Source: Myxococcus eversor (GTDB taxonomy: Bacteria; Myxococcota; Myxococcia; Myxococcales; Myxococcaceae). From it: a stretch of 64,000 bases of DNA. The stretch's first letter is position 1. Each line of letters opens with the position of its first letter. Shown piece by piece: positions 8,274-16,981 of this stretch. Location of the stretch: the NCBI RefSeq assembly GCF_010894455.1, contig NZ_JAAIXY010000025.1:113782-177781 (forward strand). The letters run 5' to 3'. A program made the translations under genes and the position numbers. The notes beneath the pieces were generated by a model. That model had not been told where the DNA came from. It searched no databases and saw nothing but the letters and a program-made list of their open reading frames with translations.

Positions 8274-9230
8274 TCAGTGTCTCTGCGCGGGCGGCTCGAG
8301 CGCCGGACGGCCGAACACCACGACCCGGTCCCGACCTTCACGCTTGGCCTCGTAGAGGGCCGCGTCCGCCGCCTTCATCAGCGCATCCGTGTCGTCCCGG
8401 GGTGTCTCCAATGTGTGGTCGGCGATGCCGACGCTCACGCTCAACCCGAAGGAGGCAGGGCGGCCGTCGCTCTTCTGCACGCCGACGGAACGCAGCCCGG
8501 TGCGGATGCGCTCGGCGAACACCGCTGCTTCCAATGCCGTCTGGTGGGGCAGGAGCGCCACGAACTCGTCGCCGCCGAAGCGCGCCGCGAAGTCCGACTC
8601 GCGCAGATTGCCCTTGAGCTGGTTGGCCAGCGCGAGGATGGCCCGGTTGCCCACGTCGTGCCCCATCCCGTCGTTGATGGCCTTCAGGTGGTCCAGGTCG
8701 ATGACCACCACGCTGAGCGGGTAGCCGTAGCGCTGGGCCCGGCGCAACTCCTCTTCGAGCCGAATGGTGAGCGCCCGGAAGTTCGCCAGCCCCGTGAGGG
8801 CATCCGTCTGGGCGAGGATCTGAAGCCGCCGCTGCTGTTCACTCTGCCGCAGCGCCCGGTCGATCCGTGCCATCAGCTCCCTCGCGCTCGCCGGCTTGTG
8901 GATGAAGTCCACCGCGCCCATCTCCAGGCAACGCTCCAGGGTGGCCTCGTCCGCGTCCCCGGTCAGGAAGATGACCGGCGTGGACTCCGTGCGGGAGTCC
9001 TTCTGGAGCGCCTCCAGCACCGCCAGCCCATCCCCGCCGGGCAGGAATCTGTCCAGCAGCACCAGGTCCGGACGATGTTCGCTCGCCAACTCCAACCCCT
9101 CGCCCACATCCGCCGCGCCCAGGACGTCGAAGCGCGAGGCGAGCAGGTCCGACAGGCTCTCCAGCACGCTCACGTCATCCTCGATGACCAGGAGGAGGGA
9201 CCGCTCCGAGGTGCGCCCTCGCCGTTGCAT
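8274..9230 (-). CDS. Response regulator with GGDEF diguanylate cyclase domain
   Basis: A 318-residue c-di-GMP synthase candidate. The receiver domain occupies residues about 13-128, with acidic pair E17-D18, phospho-acceptor D60 (LVLLDRFLPGGDG) and K112 (IHKPAS). A short coiled linker leads to the GGDEF domain: DALTGLANFRAL, then ARFGGDEFVALLP with GGDEF at 219-223. The I-site RxxD (RESD, 210-213) is present, so product inhibition is expected. I chose ATG 9230 because GGAGAGG lies just upstream and the receiver begins a few residues later; the open frame extends 50 codons further but that part is not protein-like. It heads the operon with the flavoprotein-receiver fusion. Confidence 0.93.
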   Translation of the reverse strand: MQRRGRTSERSLLLVIEDDVSVLESLSDLLASRFDVLGAADVGEGLELASEHRPDLVLLDRFLPGGDGLAVLEALQKDSRTESTPVIFLTGDADEATLERCLEMGAVDFIHKPASARELMARIDRALRQSEQQRRLQILAQTDALTGLANFRALTIRLEEELRRAQRYGYPLSVVVIDLDHLKAINDGMGHDVGNRAILALANQLKGNLRESDFAARFGGDEFVALLPHQTALEAAVFAERIRTGLRSVGVQKSDGRPASFGLSVSVGIADHTLETPRDDTDALMKAADAALYEAKREGRDRVVVFGRPALEPPAQRH

Positions 9231-9627
9231 GAACCTCTCCGCTTCGTTGATCTCCCGGTGACTCGCGGTCCAGAGGTCTCGGACGCCACGCTCCACCAGG
9301 TGCTCTCGCCGCCCATGCGCCTCGTGCGCACCCGCCACCGCCCGGTCCTGCGAGCACCCACCGCCACCCGCAACCTTCACCCGAGACCTCCGGCCGCCAA
9401 GCCCGACTGACGCGCCCCACGGGTGTTCAGCCCCATTGGCGCGCGTGGGCGAAGAGCAAGCGGCATGCCCTTGGAGCAGGCATCCGGGCCTGGAGTCATT
9501 TCAGGGGGTTGTGGCGACAACGCTTCCTCGCGACAGAGGCGAAGCGGAAGTCGTTCCAGCGTCAGGGCAGGGGAGGCGGTAGGAATTCCCGGCGAAGGAG
9601 GGCGCGAACGCCCTCCACGCGCGTGGA
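9231..9627. other. Intergenic region between two minus-strand genes
   Basis: About 400 bases without a convincing gene. It should hold the promoter of the diguanylate cyclase operon and the 3' end of the upstream TPR gene's transcript. Apart from the hairpin at 9597-9616 I see no clear element. Confidence 0.5.
9597..9616 (-). terminator. Hairpin downstream of the TPR membrane gene
   Basis: A perfect 8-bp stem, GGAGGGCG and CGCCCTCC, with tetraloop CGAA, 12 bases past the stop of the minus-strand gene at 9628. It lacks a T-run, so it may be an RNA-stabilising or Rho-assisted 3' end rather than a classical terminator. Confidence 0.4.
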
Positions 9628-10374
9628 TCAACGTCGGGTAACGAACTGCATGCGGCGTCCACCACCGCCCATGGGCGGCATCGTCGGCGGGGCCTCGAGC
9701 CCGAACTGCCACCACAGGGGCTCGTACGGCTTCATCTTCAGCCGCTTGTCATTCTGGAGCTGGGCGAGGCTGGCCTTGAGCTTCTCGTCCTTCGGGTTCT
9801 CCTCCACGCCCCGGCCGAGCACCTTGAGGGCCTCGTCCTTCTCCTTGTTCTGCAGGAGGCACCAGGCATAGACGGCCCAGACGATGGCTTCCTTCTTCCC
9901 GCTCTTGGTGGCGGACTCGAAGGCGGTCTTCATCCCCGTGAAGTCCTTGCGCTGGTAGCGCAGGGCGCCCTCCATGGCCTTCGCCATGTAGTTGCGGGAG
10001 CTGCCCTTGCTGAAGGCCGCCTGCGCCCCGTCATGGTCCTTCACCATGTACTTCAGCATGCCGATCTGCGCCTGGATCTCCGGGCCCACCATGAACTGCC
10101 ACTTGTCGTAGACGAGCCCCTTCTCGAGCGTCTTCACCGCCCGGTCGACCCGGCCCTGGGCGTCCTTCTGACTGGTGGGCTGGGACTGGAGGTCCTGTTG
10201 CACCGTCGTCATGAGGGCCTGGATGCGGGTGGCGACCCTCCGGGCGAGGAAGACGAAAGCGCCGAGTGCGGCGATGAGGCCGGGCACCAGGCCGGCCCAG
10301 ATGGAGAAGCCGGCGAACTTCACCAGCAGCGCGACCACGATTCCCACTGCCAGCGAGATGAGCAGGTTGTACAT
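9628..10374 (-). CDS. Membrane-anchored TPR-like protein
   Basis: A 248-residue protein with two N-terminal hydrophobic helices (NLLISLAVGIVVALLV and FSIWAGLVPGLIAALGAFVF). A soluble helical region follows with tetratricopeptide-like repeats, for example GALRYQRKDFTGMKTAFESA and AWCLLQNKEKDEALKVLGRG. The C-terminus is Pro/Gly/Arg-rich. ATG 10374 is preferred because GAGGGG stands 8 bases upstream; an in-frame ATG 17 codons earlier lacks a good site. It probably acts as a protein-interaction scaffold at the inner membrane; the partner is unknown. Confidence 0.8.
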   Translation of the reverse strand: MYNLLISLAVGIVVALLVKFAGFSIWAGLVPGLIAALGAFVFLARRVATRIQALMTTVQQDLQSQPTSQKDAQGRVDRAVKTLEKGLVYDKWQFMVGPEIQAQIGMLKYMVKDHDGAQAAFSKGSSRNYMAKAMEGALRYQRKDFTGMKTAFESATKSGKKEAIVWAVYAWCLLQNKEKDEALKVLGRGVEENPKDEKLKASLAQLQNDKRLKMKPYEPLWWQFGLEAPPTMPPMGGGGRRMQFVTRR

Positions 10375-10470
10375 GCGGGGCCCCTCATAGCGATGTGCGT
10401 CCGGCACCGCAATCTTCGGATGCATCCTTGCGACCGTCGCGGTATACGTCTGGCCGCTTCCGTAACAAAC

Positions 10471-10556
10471 GGCCCTCTGTCGAAATTGGTAGACGAGGCG
10501 GACTCAAAATCCGCTGCGGCTGACCCCGCGTCCCGGTTCGAGTCCGGGGAGGGCCA
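10471..10556 (+). tRNA. tRNA-Leu (anticodon CAA)
   Basis: An 86-base class II tRNA. The acceptor stem GGCCCTC (10471-10477) pairs with GAGGGCC (10549-10555), discriminator A at 10556. The anticodon stem GCGGA/TCCGC encloses loop CTCAAAA, giving anticodon CAA (reads UUG). A long variable arm (about TGCGGCTGACCCCGCGT) and the T-arm CCCGG-TTCGAGT-CCGGG are present. CCA is not encoded. Confidence 0.95.
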
Positions 10557-10655
10557 CTTCCCGAAAGGGGTGGGTGACTGGCATGGCACCGCCGGTTCCC
10601 CCGCCTGGGACCGTGGAGGACGTGCTCCGGTCAGGGGCGTTGGAGATACCCCGAG

Positions 10656-11324
10656 ATGAAGGTTCTGCTGGTCGAGGACGACGCGAGCCTCCGTGAAGGA
10701 ATGGGTGAGCTGATCTCCGACCTGGCGGAGGTGCGCTCGGTGGGTGACGTGAGCGCCGCGCTGGCCGCCCTGGGCGAGGAGCGCTTCGAGCTCGTCGTGA
10801 CGGACCTGCGCATCGGTGGTGGAGAAGCCGGCGGGCGCTCCGTGCTGGAGGCGGCCCGGAAGGGGCTGCAGGCGGTGGCCATCGTCAGCGCCGCGGCTCC
10901 AGAGGAAGTGGCCCGGGCGCTGCGGCCCTCGGTTCCGGACGGCGTGCTGGTGAAGCCCTTCCAGATCGAGGACATCCTCGGGCTGGTGGAGCGCTTCCTG
11001 GCGGTGCACCGGAACGTGGAGCTGGCCTCGCGAGGGCAGCTCCCCGCGGAGGGCGACTGGGTGCAGTGCGCGCCCGGAGTCCACCTGGCCTCGCCGGGTG
11101 GTGGGGCGGGCGGCGCCATCTGGGTGCGAATGGCGGCGCAGGGCCAGTGGGACTGGGCGGCCCGGGCCCGAGGGCGGGAGGCTGCCCTGTTGCTGGAGGG
11201 CGAGCTGGAGTTCGAGGGGACACGCTTCGTGGCCCCGGCGACGTTCTTCGTGGGTGCGGACGAAACGCCCGAGGCGCGCACGCCCACCGGGTGTCTCGTC
11301 ATCACGCTCGGCCTGGACGGTTGA
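10656..11324 (+). CDS. Receiver-domain protein with C-terminal cupin-like domain
   Basis: A 222-residue protein. Residues 1-115 form a CheY-like receiver: acidic residues E7-D9 (LLVEDDAS), phospho-acceptor D50 (LVVTDLRIGGG) and K100 (VLVKPFQ). Residues about 118-222 look like a small beta-barrel cupin, as in ChrR or anti-sigma C-domains: WVQCAPGVHLASPGGG, REAALLLEGELEFEG and PATFFVGADETPEARTPTGC. The metal-ligand His pattern of a canonical cupin is weak, so the domain may be non-catalytic. It starts 99 bases after tRNA-Leu and ends 18 bases before the RsmB-like gene. Phosphorylation may control whatever the cupin binds. Confidence 0.8.
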   Translation: MKVLLVEDDASLREGMGELISDLAEVRSVGDVSAALAALGEERFELVVTDLRIGGGEAGGRSVLEAARKGLQAVAIVSAAAPEEVARALRPSVPDGVLVKPFQIEDILGLVERFLAVHRNVELASRGQLPAEGDWVQCAPGVHLASPGGGAGGAIWVRMAAQGQWDWAARARGREAALLLEGELEFEGTRFVAPATFFVGADETPEARTPTGCLVITLGLDG

Positions 11325-11342
11325 AAGGGCAGGTAGGCACCC

Positions 11343-12725
11343 GTGGACACTGTTTGGCCTACAACGCCGCATGATGCGGCACGTCTGGGTCGTCCCTCGC
11401 GCAGGGCGGCGACGGCGGCCTTGGAAGCACACATCGCCGTGCTGCAGGGGGATCCGCTGAAGGCCGCGCTGGCCAATGCGCTGCGGGACGCGGATGGGCT
11501 CGGGGGGCAGGAGCGGCGCTTCGCCGCGCTCGCCGTGCGTGAGCTGTCCCGCCATCAGCGCCTGCTGGACCTGGCCGCGAAGCTCCTGGGCCACCCGCCG
11601 GGGAAGCTGGTGATGACGGAGGACCAGGCCCTGGTGCGGTACGTGCTGTGGCGGCGCATCTTCTGTGGTGAGACCTGGACGCGCATCGGCCCGGAGGTGC
11701 GGCTGCCCGGACCGGTGAGGCCGCGCACCCTCAAGGACGAGGTTCTCCAGAAGGTGGCGGAGTCGGAGCTGCCGGAGGCGCCGCTGCCGGACGCCCATGT
11801 GGACCGGCTCGCCATCCGGTACTCGTTCCCCAACTGGCTGGTGCAGAAGCTGGCGCAGGCGTACCCGGACGAGGCCACGCTGGAGGGACTGCTGTCGTCG
11901 CTCGACGAGGAGCCGGGCCTGCACTTCCGCGTCAGGCCTCCGGGCACGCGGGACGAAGTGCTGGCGGCGCTGGTGGCGGAGGGCGTCGCCGCGGAGGCGG
12001 TGCTCGCCGCGCCGGACGCGGTGCGCGTGGTGGATTCGAGCCATCGCGTCTTCGAGACGCGGATGATGAAGACGGGGCGCCTTCAAGTCCAGGACGTGGG
12101 CAGCCAGCTCATCTCAGAGGTCTGCCGTCCTGCGGGCGGCTCGCTGACGGGGCTCACCGTCGCGGATGTCTGCGCCGGTGCGGGCGGCAAGACGCTGGCG
12201 CTGGCGGACTTCGTCGGTCCTTCGGGTCGGGTGCTCGCGGGAGATCGCTCCCGACGCCGGCTGGCCGAGGCCCGTGAGCGGGTGCGTCACTTCTCGCTGC
12301 GGCAGGTGGCCTTCCCGCATCCGCTGCCCCTGTCCGACGCGGACGTGCTGCTCATCGACGCGCCGTGCAGCGGCACGGGCTCGCTGGCGAGAGAGCCGGA
12401 TCAGAAGTGGAAGCTCACCGCGCAGGAGATCGCCAAGTACCAGACGACGCAGTCCGAGCTCCTGGAGGAGGTCTCCCGCCAGGCGAAGCACGGGGCGCTC
12501 ATCGTCTACGCCACCTGCTCGGTGCTGCCGGACGAGGACGAGGCCGTCGTCGAGGGCTTCCTTGCCAGGCACCCGGAGTTCACTCTGGAGCCTGTCTCGG
12601 ACGTGCTCGGAGCGGAACGGGCCGCGCTGGCGGCCCATGGGCCGTACCTCAAGGCCCTGCCGCCGAAGGTGCCGGGGGGCGGGTTCTTCGCCGCGCGGCT
12701 GCGCCGGACGACGGGGCAGGGTTGA
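11343..12725 (+). CDS. RsmB-like (NOL1/NOP2/Sun) 16S rRNA m5C methyltransferase
   Basis: A 460-residue SAM-dependent RNA cytosine-C5 methyltransferase. The first about 170 residues are a divergent NusB-like helical region. The catalytic part has the SAM-binding motif VADVCAGAGGKTLALADF, motif IV LLIDAPCSGTG with its Cys, and motif VI IVYATCSVLPDEDE with the second, catalytic Cys. The C-terminus GGGFFAARLRR is typical of the family. GTG 11343 is the best-placed start (purine-rich site GGGCAGG upstream); the exact N-terminus is uncertain. RsmB (m5C967) is the likely role, but other Sun-family targets are possible. Confidence 0.88.
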   Translation: MDTVWPTTPHDAARLGRPSRRAATAALEAHIAVLQGDPLKAALANALRDADGLGGQERRFAALAVRELSRHQRLLDLAAKLLGHPPGKLVMTEDQALVRYVLWRRIFCGETWTRIGPEVRLPGPVRPRTLKDEVLQKVAESELPEAPLPDAHVDRLAIRYSFPNWLVQKLAQAYPDEATLEGLLSSLDEEPGLHFRVRPPGTRDEVLAALVAEGVAAEAVLAAPDAVRVVDSSHRVFETRMMKTGRLQVQDVGSQLISEVCRPAGGSLTGLTVADVCAGAGGKTLALADFVGPSGRVLAGDRSRRRLAEARERVRHFSLRQVAFPHPLPLSDADVLLIDAPCSGTGSLAREPDQKWKLTAQEIAKYQTTQSELLEEVSRQAKHGALIVYATCSVLPDEDEAVVEGFLARHPEFTLEPVSDVLGAERAALAAHGPYLKALPPKVPGGGFFAARLRRTTGQG

Positions 12726-12781
12726 CAGTCGGCGAGCCCACACGCTACGCCAGTATTGGTTCTTCAAGGGGTGTCACCCAC

Positions 12782-13183
12782 GTGGCGGCCGACGCGAAGC
12801 AGTCCGAGGTGGTGAAGCAGATCAACGAGGCCTTCCAGGCGGCGCAGGCCCGTCTGGCGCAACTGCGCGAGGCGGTGGAGCGCAACACCGACCTGGCCCG
12901 TGCGAACGCCAAGGCCACCGTGCTGAAGGATCAGAAGGAGCGCGCCCTGAAGGAGCTGGGCGACCTCGTCTATCGGCAGATCCAGAAGGGCAAGCTGCTG
13001 CTTCCCGCGGGCTTCGCTCCCGCGCTCAAGGCCATCGAAGCGGCCGAGCAGGCAGCCGAAGCGCACGCTCGCGAGCTCACCGATATCTTGAAGGAAGGTG
13101 AAGAGGTCGCCGAGCGGTTGAAGGTTGGAAAAAACGCACCGAAGCCGCAAACAGTTCTTGGCCCTGGGAACAAGAAACGGTAG
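12782..13183 (+). CDS. Small coiled-coil protein
   Basis: A 133-residue, almost entirely helical and charged protein: KQSEVVKQINEAFQAAQARL, LKDQKERALKELGDLVYRQI, HARELTDILKEGEEVAERLK. The regular heptads indicate a coiled coil. The GTG at 12782 fits the start of the coding pattern; the frame stays open further upstream into antisense-like sequence of the RsmB-like gene. It ends 55 bases before tRNA-Ala. No family is recognised; a role as a small scaffold or adaptor is only a guess. Confidence 0.7.
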   Translation: MAADAKQSEVVKQINEAFQAAQARLAQLREAVERNTDLARANAKATVLKDQKERALKELGDLVYRQIQKGKLLLPAGFAPALKAIEAAEQAAEAHARELTDILKEGEEVAERLKVGKNAPKPQTVLGPGNKKR

Positions 13184-13238
13184 AAGGCACCCACTTTCGA
13201 CGTCGGGCCGCAACCCAAGGCGGCCAGCAGCAAAAGAC

Positions 13239-13311
<73 letters not shown>

Positions 13312-13323
13312 CACTGAAGTAGA

Positions 13324-13357
13324 AAGGCCCGCCCGGGAAACCTGGCGGGCCTTTTTC
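13324..13357 (+). terminator. Rho-independent terminator after tRNA-Ala
   Basis: AAAGGCCCGCC (13324-13334) pairs with GGCGGGCCTTT, followed by a T-run (CTTTTTCGTTT). It lies 13 bases past the tRNA. Confidence 0.9.
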
Positions 13358-13414
13358 GTTTCCGATGGGTTCGTCGCGGGCTTCTCGGATATGGGGCCTG
13401 CGAGAGGCCGAGCA

Positions 13415-15196
13415 ATGCGCAGACACCTGGATCGAGGCGTGACAGTGGCGCTGGTGCTCGCGGCGGGGCTGTCAGCCGCGCAGTTCACACCAGGCTCCAC
13501 GGGGCAGGGCGGTGGCGCGACGCCGGGAACGACGGGGACCACCGGAGGCTCGACCACCGGCACCACCGGAACGGGAACCAGCGGCCAAACGGGGACGGGG
13601 ACGGGGACGGGAAGCTCGACACCCACGCCCGGCACGGGGACCGCGGTTCCCACCACGCCGAGCACCTCCGCGCCGCAAGGGCCCTCTCCGACGCGAGGCG
13701 GGAGTGGTGATGCGAGCCTTCCGCCCGGTCCGCCGACGATTGCCCCGGAGACGGTGGATACGTCGACGAATCCCTCGGGCGGTGGCCGCACGGTGTCACC
13801 AGCGCCCATGCGCGAGACGGCGCGAGAAGCCCAGCAGGCCAAGGACGACGTGGCGAAAGTGCCGGACTCCGAGGCACCTGCCGCCAAGGCCGCGCCCCTG
13901 ACGCTGGAGCAGTTGGTGGAGCGTGCGCGCGCGACGGACTCCCGTGTCGAGGAGGCGAGCGCGGAGCTGCGCAAGTTCGAGGCGCTCTACAAGCAGGCGC
14001 GTTGGGCGTGGTTCCCCAAGTTCGAAATCTCCGTGGGCGCCGGAGGCCCGATTCCCGAGGCGCGCAATGACGGCCTCGGCGGGCCCCCCACCACCGAGGC
14101 GTCCCTCGAGGGCGACACCAACTTCGGCAAGGTCGGCATCACCGTCTTCTCCTCCGGCAACGCGGTGCTGCCGCTCTTCACCTTCGGCAAGCTGACCGCG
14201 CTGAAGAAGGCAGGTGCGCAGGGGCCCATCCTCGGCGCGGCGCTGCGTGAGCGTGCCCGGGACGAAGCGGGGTTCCAGGCCGCGCAGGCGTACTTCAGCT
14301 ACCAGCTCGCGCGCTCCGGTGTGCAGCAGCTCGAGGATGTGTCCAAGCGACTGGAGGACGCCGCCGAGAAAATCGCCGCGCTCCTGAAGGACGAGTCCCC
14401 CCAGGTGTCCCAGGTGGACACGTACAAGGTCCGCTTCTTCCGCCAGATAGTGGAGGCCCAGAAGGCGAACGCCATCCAGGGGCGCGCGCTCGCGATGACG
14501 GCCATTGGCGTGCTGGCCAACGCGGCCCCGGGCGTGGCGGTGGACGTGGTGGAGGAGGACCTGGCGCCCGAGTCGGAGATTCAGCCCCCGTCACTGGAGC
14601 GGGCGCTGGCGTTGGCCGAGCAGTACCGGCCGGAGCTGACCGCCATCGCCGCCGGCATCATCGCCCGCGAGTCCGAAGTGCTCATCCGTGAACGGGCCTA
14701 CTTCCCGGACCTGGGCCTGGCGGGCTTCTACGACGTGCGCTTCACCACCAGCGCCACGCGGCAGCGAAGCCCCTTCGCGTATGACCCGTACAATGACCGC
14801 ACCGCCGGCCTGGGCCTGGTGGTGCGCGGGACGTTCGACATCCCCATCAAAGACGCGCAGTTGGATCAGGCGCGGGCGGAGCTCGACAAGCTGCGCGCGC
14901 AGGAGAAGCAGATCCACGCCGGCATCCGCCTGGAGGTGTCCAAGGTGCATGGCGAGCTGGTGGCCGCGTGGGCTCGCGCCAAGGCCTATACGGACGCGGA
15001 GAAGAGCGCGCGCCGCTGGGTCACCGCCGCGTTCGCCGCTTTCGATTTGGGAACGGGAGAAACGCGCGATTTGGTGGACGCCTTCACGGCCTATGCGCAG
15101 GTTACAGGCGACCGGTCGAAGAGCTGGTTCGACGTCCGGTTGGGAATGGCGGCCCTCGCCCGTGTCACGGGGACGCCACCCGCCCCGGGTGAATAA
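13415..15196 (+). CDS. TolC-family outer membrane protein with long Thr/Gly-rich N-terminal linker
   Basis: An outer-membrane efflux-type protein of 593 residues. A signal peptide (VTVALVLAAGLSAAQF) is followed by about 110 residues of Gly/Thr/Ser/Pro low-complexity sequence (TTGTGTSGQTGTGTGTG). The TolC-like part starts at LTLEQLVERARATDSRVEEA. It has the alternating helical hairpins and strands of the family, for example ARDEAGFQAAQAYFSYQLA and LDQARAELDKLRAQEKQIHA. ATG 13415 is preferred because the signal peptide starts there. The disordered N-terminal insert is unusual for TolC homologues. It is followed 54 bases later by an MlaC-like gene; a joint role in envelope lipid or drug traffic is inference. 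Confidence 0.85.
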   Translation: MRRHLDRGVTVALVLAAGLSAAQFTPGSTGQGGGATPGTTGTTGGSTTGTTGTGTSGQTGTGTGTGSSTPTPGTGTAVPTTPSTSAPQGPSPTRGGSGDASLPPGPPTIAPETVDTSTNPSGGGRTVSPAPMRETAREAQQAKDDVAKVPDSEAPAAKAAPLTLEQLVERARATDSRVEEASAELRKFEALYKQARWAWFPKFEISVGAGGPIPEARNDGLGGPPTTEASLEGDTNFGKVGITVFSSGNAVLPLFTFGKLTALKKAGAQGPILGAALRERARDEAGFQAAQAYFSYQLARSGVQQLEDVSKRLEDAAEKIAALLKDESPQVSQVDTYKVRFFRQIVEAQKANAIQGRALAMTAIGVLANAAPGVAVDVVEEDLAPESEIQPPSLERALALAEQYRPELTAIAAGIIARESEVLIRERAYFPDLGLAGFYDVRFTTSATRQRSPFAYDPYNDRTAGLGLVVRGTFDIPIKDAQLDQARAELDKLRAQEKQIHAGIRLEVSKVHGELVAAWARAKAYTDAEKSARRWVTAAFAAFDLGTGETRDLVDAFTAYAQVTGDRSKSWFDVRLGMAALARVTGTPPAPGE

Positions 15197-15250
15197 TCGG
15201 GGCGCCGCGTCTGTCCGCTGTACCGTCCTCCTTCACGGAGTCGAAAAGCC

Positions 15251-15886
15251 ATGATTGCTTCCCTGCTTGCCGCCACCCTGCTTGCCGCGGCGCCTGGTCC
15301 CCTCTCAGTCGTGAAGTCCGGGAACGCGGATGTGCAGAAGGCCGCCAACGCGCCCGGCGCCACCGTCGAATCCCTCGCCTCCGTCGTCGAGAAGTTCGTC
15401 GACTTCCAGGAGCTGGCGAAGCGAGCCCTCGGAGACAAGACGTGGGCCACGCTCACGCCCGCACAGCGCAAGGACTTCTCCGAGACGATGACGGGGCTCC
15501 TGCGCGCCTCCTACGCCCAGAAGGCCATCGGCCAGGCCCAGGCCGAGGTGAAGTACGGCAAGGAGTCGGTTGAAGGCGCCGAGGCCACCGTCGATACGAC
15601 GCTCACCCTCAAGAAGGACCAGATTCCCGTCGACTACCGCCTGTACAAGTCGAACGCGAAGAGCGACTGGCGCATCTACGACGTCGTCACCGACGAGGTG
15701 TCCCTCGTGGACACGTACAAGGGCCAGTTCCAGAAGCTGCTGAGCACCAAGGGCTTCGACGGCCTGCTCTCCACCCTGAAGACCAAGCGGGCTCAGCTGG
15801 AGAAGGAGAACGCCGCGCAGTCCGCGAAGGGCGCCTCCGGTGCGGCGGGCTCGGCCACGGGTGGCTCGGCCGGTCCGACGAAGTGA
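15251..15886 (+). CDS. MlaC/Ttg2D-type periplasmic phospholipid-binding protein
   Basis: A 211-residue protein with signal peptide (IASLLAATLLAAAPG) and the MlaC/Ttg2 fold. Recognisable parts are SVVEKFVDFQELAKRALGDK, WATLTPAQRKDFSETMTGLL, VDTTLTLKKDQIPVDYRLYK, WRIYDVVTDEVSLVDTYKGQ and the final FQKLLSTKGFDGLLSTLKTK. MlaC proteins carry lipids between the outer and inner membranes for the Mla ABC system; no MlaD/E/F genes are in the window. It has a Ser/Gly/Ala-rich tail. It faces the ceramide-type operon tail to tail across a terminator. Confidence 0.88.
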   Translation: MIASLLAATLLAAAPGPLSVVKSGNADVQKAANAPGATVESLASVVEKFVDFQELAKRALGDKTWATLTPAQRKDFSETMTGLLRASYAQKAIGQAQAEVKYGKESVEGAEATVDTTLTLKKDQIPVDYRLYKSNAKSDWRIYDVVTDEVSLVDTYKGQFQKLLSTKGFDGLLSTLKTKRAQLEKENAAQSAKGASGAAGSATGGSAGPTK

Positions 15887-15917
15887 GCTGAGCCGGACTT
15901 CGCTTCACCAAGACACT

Positions 15918-15961
15918 CAAGGGCCGGGGCTCCCATGCGAGGGGCCTCGGCCTTCGTCTTT
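15918..15961. terminator. Probable bidirectional terminator
   Basis: An imperfect GC-rich stem (AAGGGCCGGGGC against GGGGCCTCGGCCTT) followed on the + strand by CGTCTTTT, between the convergent MlaC-like and SDR genes. Confidence 0.6.
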
Positions 15962-16963
15962 TCAGGTGCGCGCGAGCTGCTGATACGACGCGAGCGTCCC
16001 CACGAGTCCCTGGGCCAGGGAGATGGTGGGAAGGAAGCCCAGCTCGCGGGAGGCGCGCTCGGTGGTGCACGTCCACGCGGCGCACGTCATCTCCCGCACC
16101 TTGTCGCGGTTGAGGATGGGGGTGATTCCGCGCAGCCGGGCAATGACCTCTGAGCCCAGGCCAATCATGTAGCCCACGCTGTCGGGCACTGGCAGCACGG
16201 TGGGCGCCTTGAGTCCCATCGCCAGGGCCACCGCGGCGCACAGCTCCTCCCAGGTGTACTCGACGCCGTCGGACACGGTGTACACGCCGCGCGCCGGGTC
16301 CGCCTTGTCCAGCGTGGGGCCTCGCTCGGCCGCCGCGAGCAGCGCGGTGTTCAGGTCATCCACGTGGATGAGCGAGTAGCGCTTGGGCCCGAAGCCGCTC
16401 TTGAGCGCCAGGCCTCGCTCCGCCATGGGAATCACGGAGGGGATGAACTCCACGTCGCCCGGGCCGTAGACCATGGGGGGCCGGACGATGACGGAGGGGA
16501 CCCGGTCCGCCAGCTCGCGCACCGCGTCCTCGCCGCCCAGCTTGCTGCGGCCGTAGATGGAGACGGGCGCGGGAGGGTCCTCCTCACGGCGCGGACGCTG
16601 CGGCGTGGACGGCCCCGCGGCGGCCAGCGACGAGCAGTAGACGAGCCGGGGAGGGCGGGGGAGCGACGCCATGGCTTCCGCGACGCGGCGGGTGCCATTC
16701 GCGTTGCCCTCGAAGTAGCCCGCGGGCTCCCGGGCCTTGGTGACGCCGGCCAGATGCAGGACGCAGTCGACGTCGCGCACGGCCTCGGCCAGGCCCTCGC
16801 CCGTCGTCAAATCCCCCACGGCGAACCGGGCGCCAAGGGATGCGAGCGCGTCGCGACGGGAGCTCGCGCGCACGAGCGCCGTGAGCGAGTCACCCCGCTC
16901 GACGATGCGGCTCGCGAGCCGCTGGCCGATGAAGCCAGTGCCACCGGTGAGGAGGAAGCGCAC
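15962..16963 (-). CDS. Extended SDR; candidate ketosphinganine/ceramide reductase (CerR-like)
   Basis: A 333-residue NAD(P)-dependent epimerase/dehydratase. It has the nucleotide-binding GGTGFIGQRL at residues 7-16, a Ser in VYCSSLAAAG and the catalytic YGRSK (YxxxK). The family includes sugar epimerases and sterol dehydrogenases. Its position as third gene after a serine palmitoyltransferase-like and a GNAT-like gene matches the bacterial sphingolipid pathway, where an NAD-dependent epimerase-type SDR (CerR in Caulobacter) reduces the 3-keto group. It starts 18 bases after the GNAT gene. The specific substrate is inferred from context. Confidence 0.85.
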   Translation of the reverse strand: MRFLLTGGTGFIGQRLASRIVERGDSLTALVRASSRRDALASLGARFAVGDLTTGEGLAEAVRDVDCVLHLAGVTKAREPAGYFEGNANGTRRVAEAMASLPRPPRLVYCSSLAAAGPSTPQRPRREEDPPAPVSIYGRSKLGGEDAVRELADRVPSVIVRPPMVYGPGDVEFIPSVIPMAERGLALKSGFGPKRYSLIHVDDLNTALLAAAERGPTLDKADPARGVYTVSDGVEYTWEELCAAVALAMGLKAPTVLPVPDSVGYMIGLGSEVIARLRGITPILNRDKVREMTCAAWTCTTERASRELGFLPTISLAQGLVGTLASYQQLART

Positions 16964-16981
16964 GAGGAGACTCCCGGGGGA

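Noticed and set aside
6663..9410. Plus-strand open frame of 915 codons
   Set aside because: Runs opposite to the flavoprotein-receiver and GGDEF genes, whose motifs are clear; the product is Arg/His/Gln-rich without domains.
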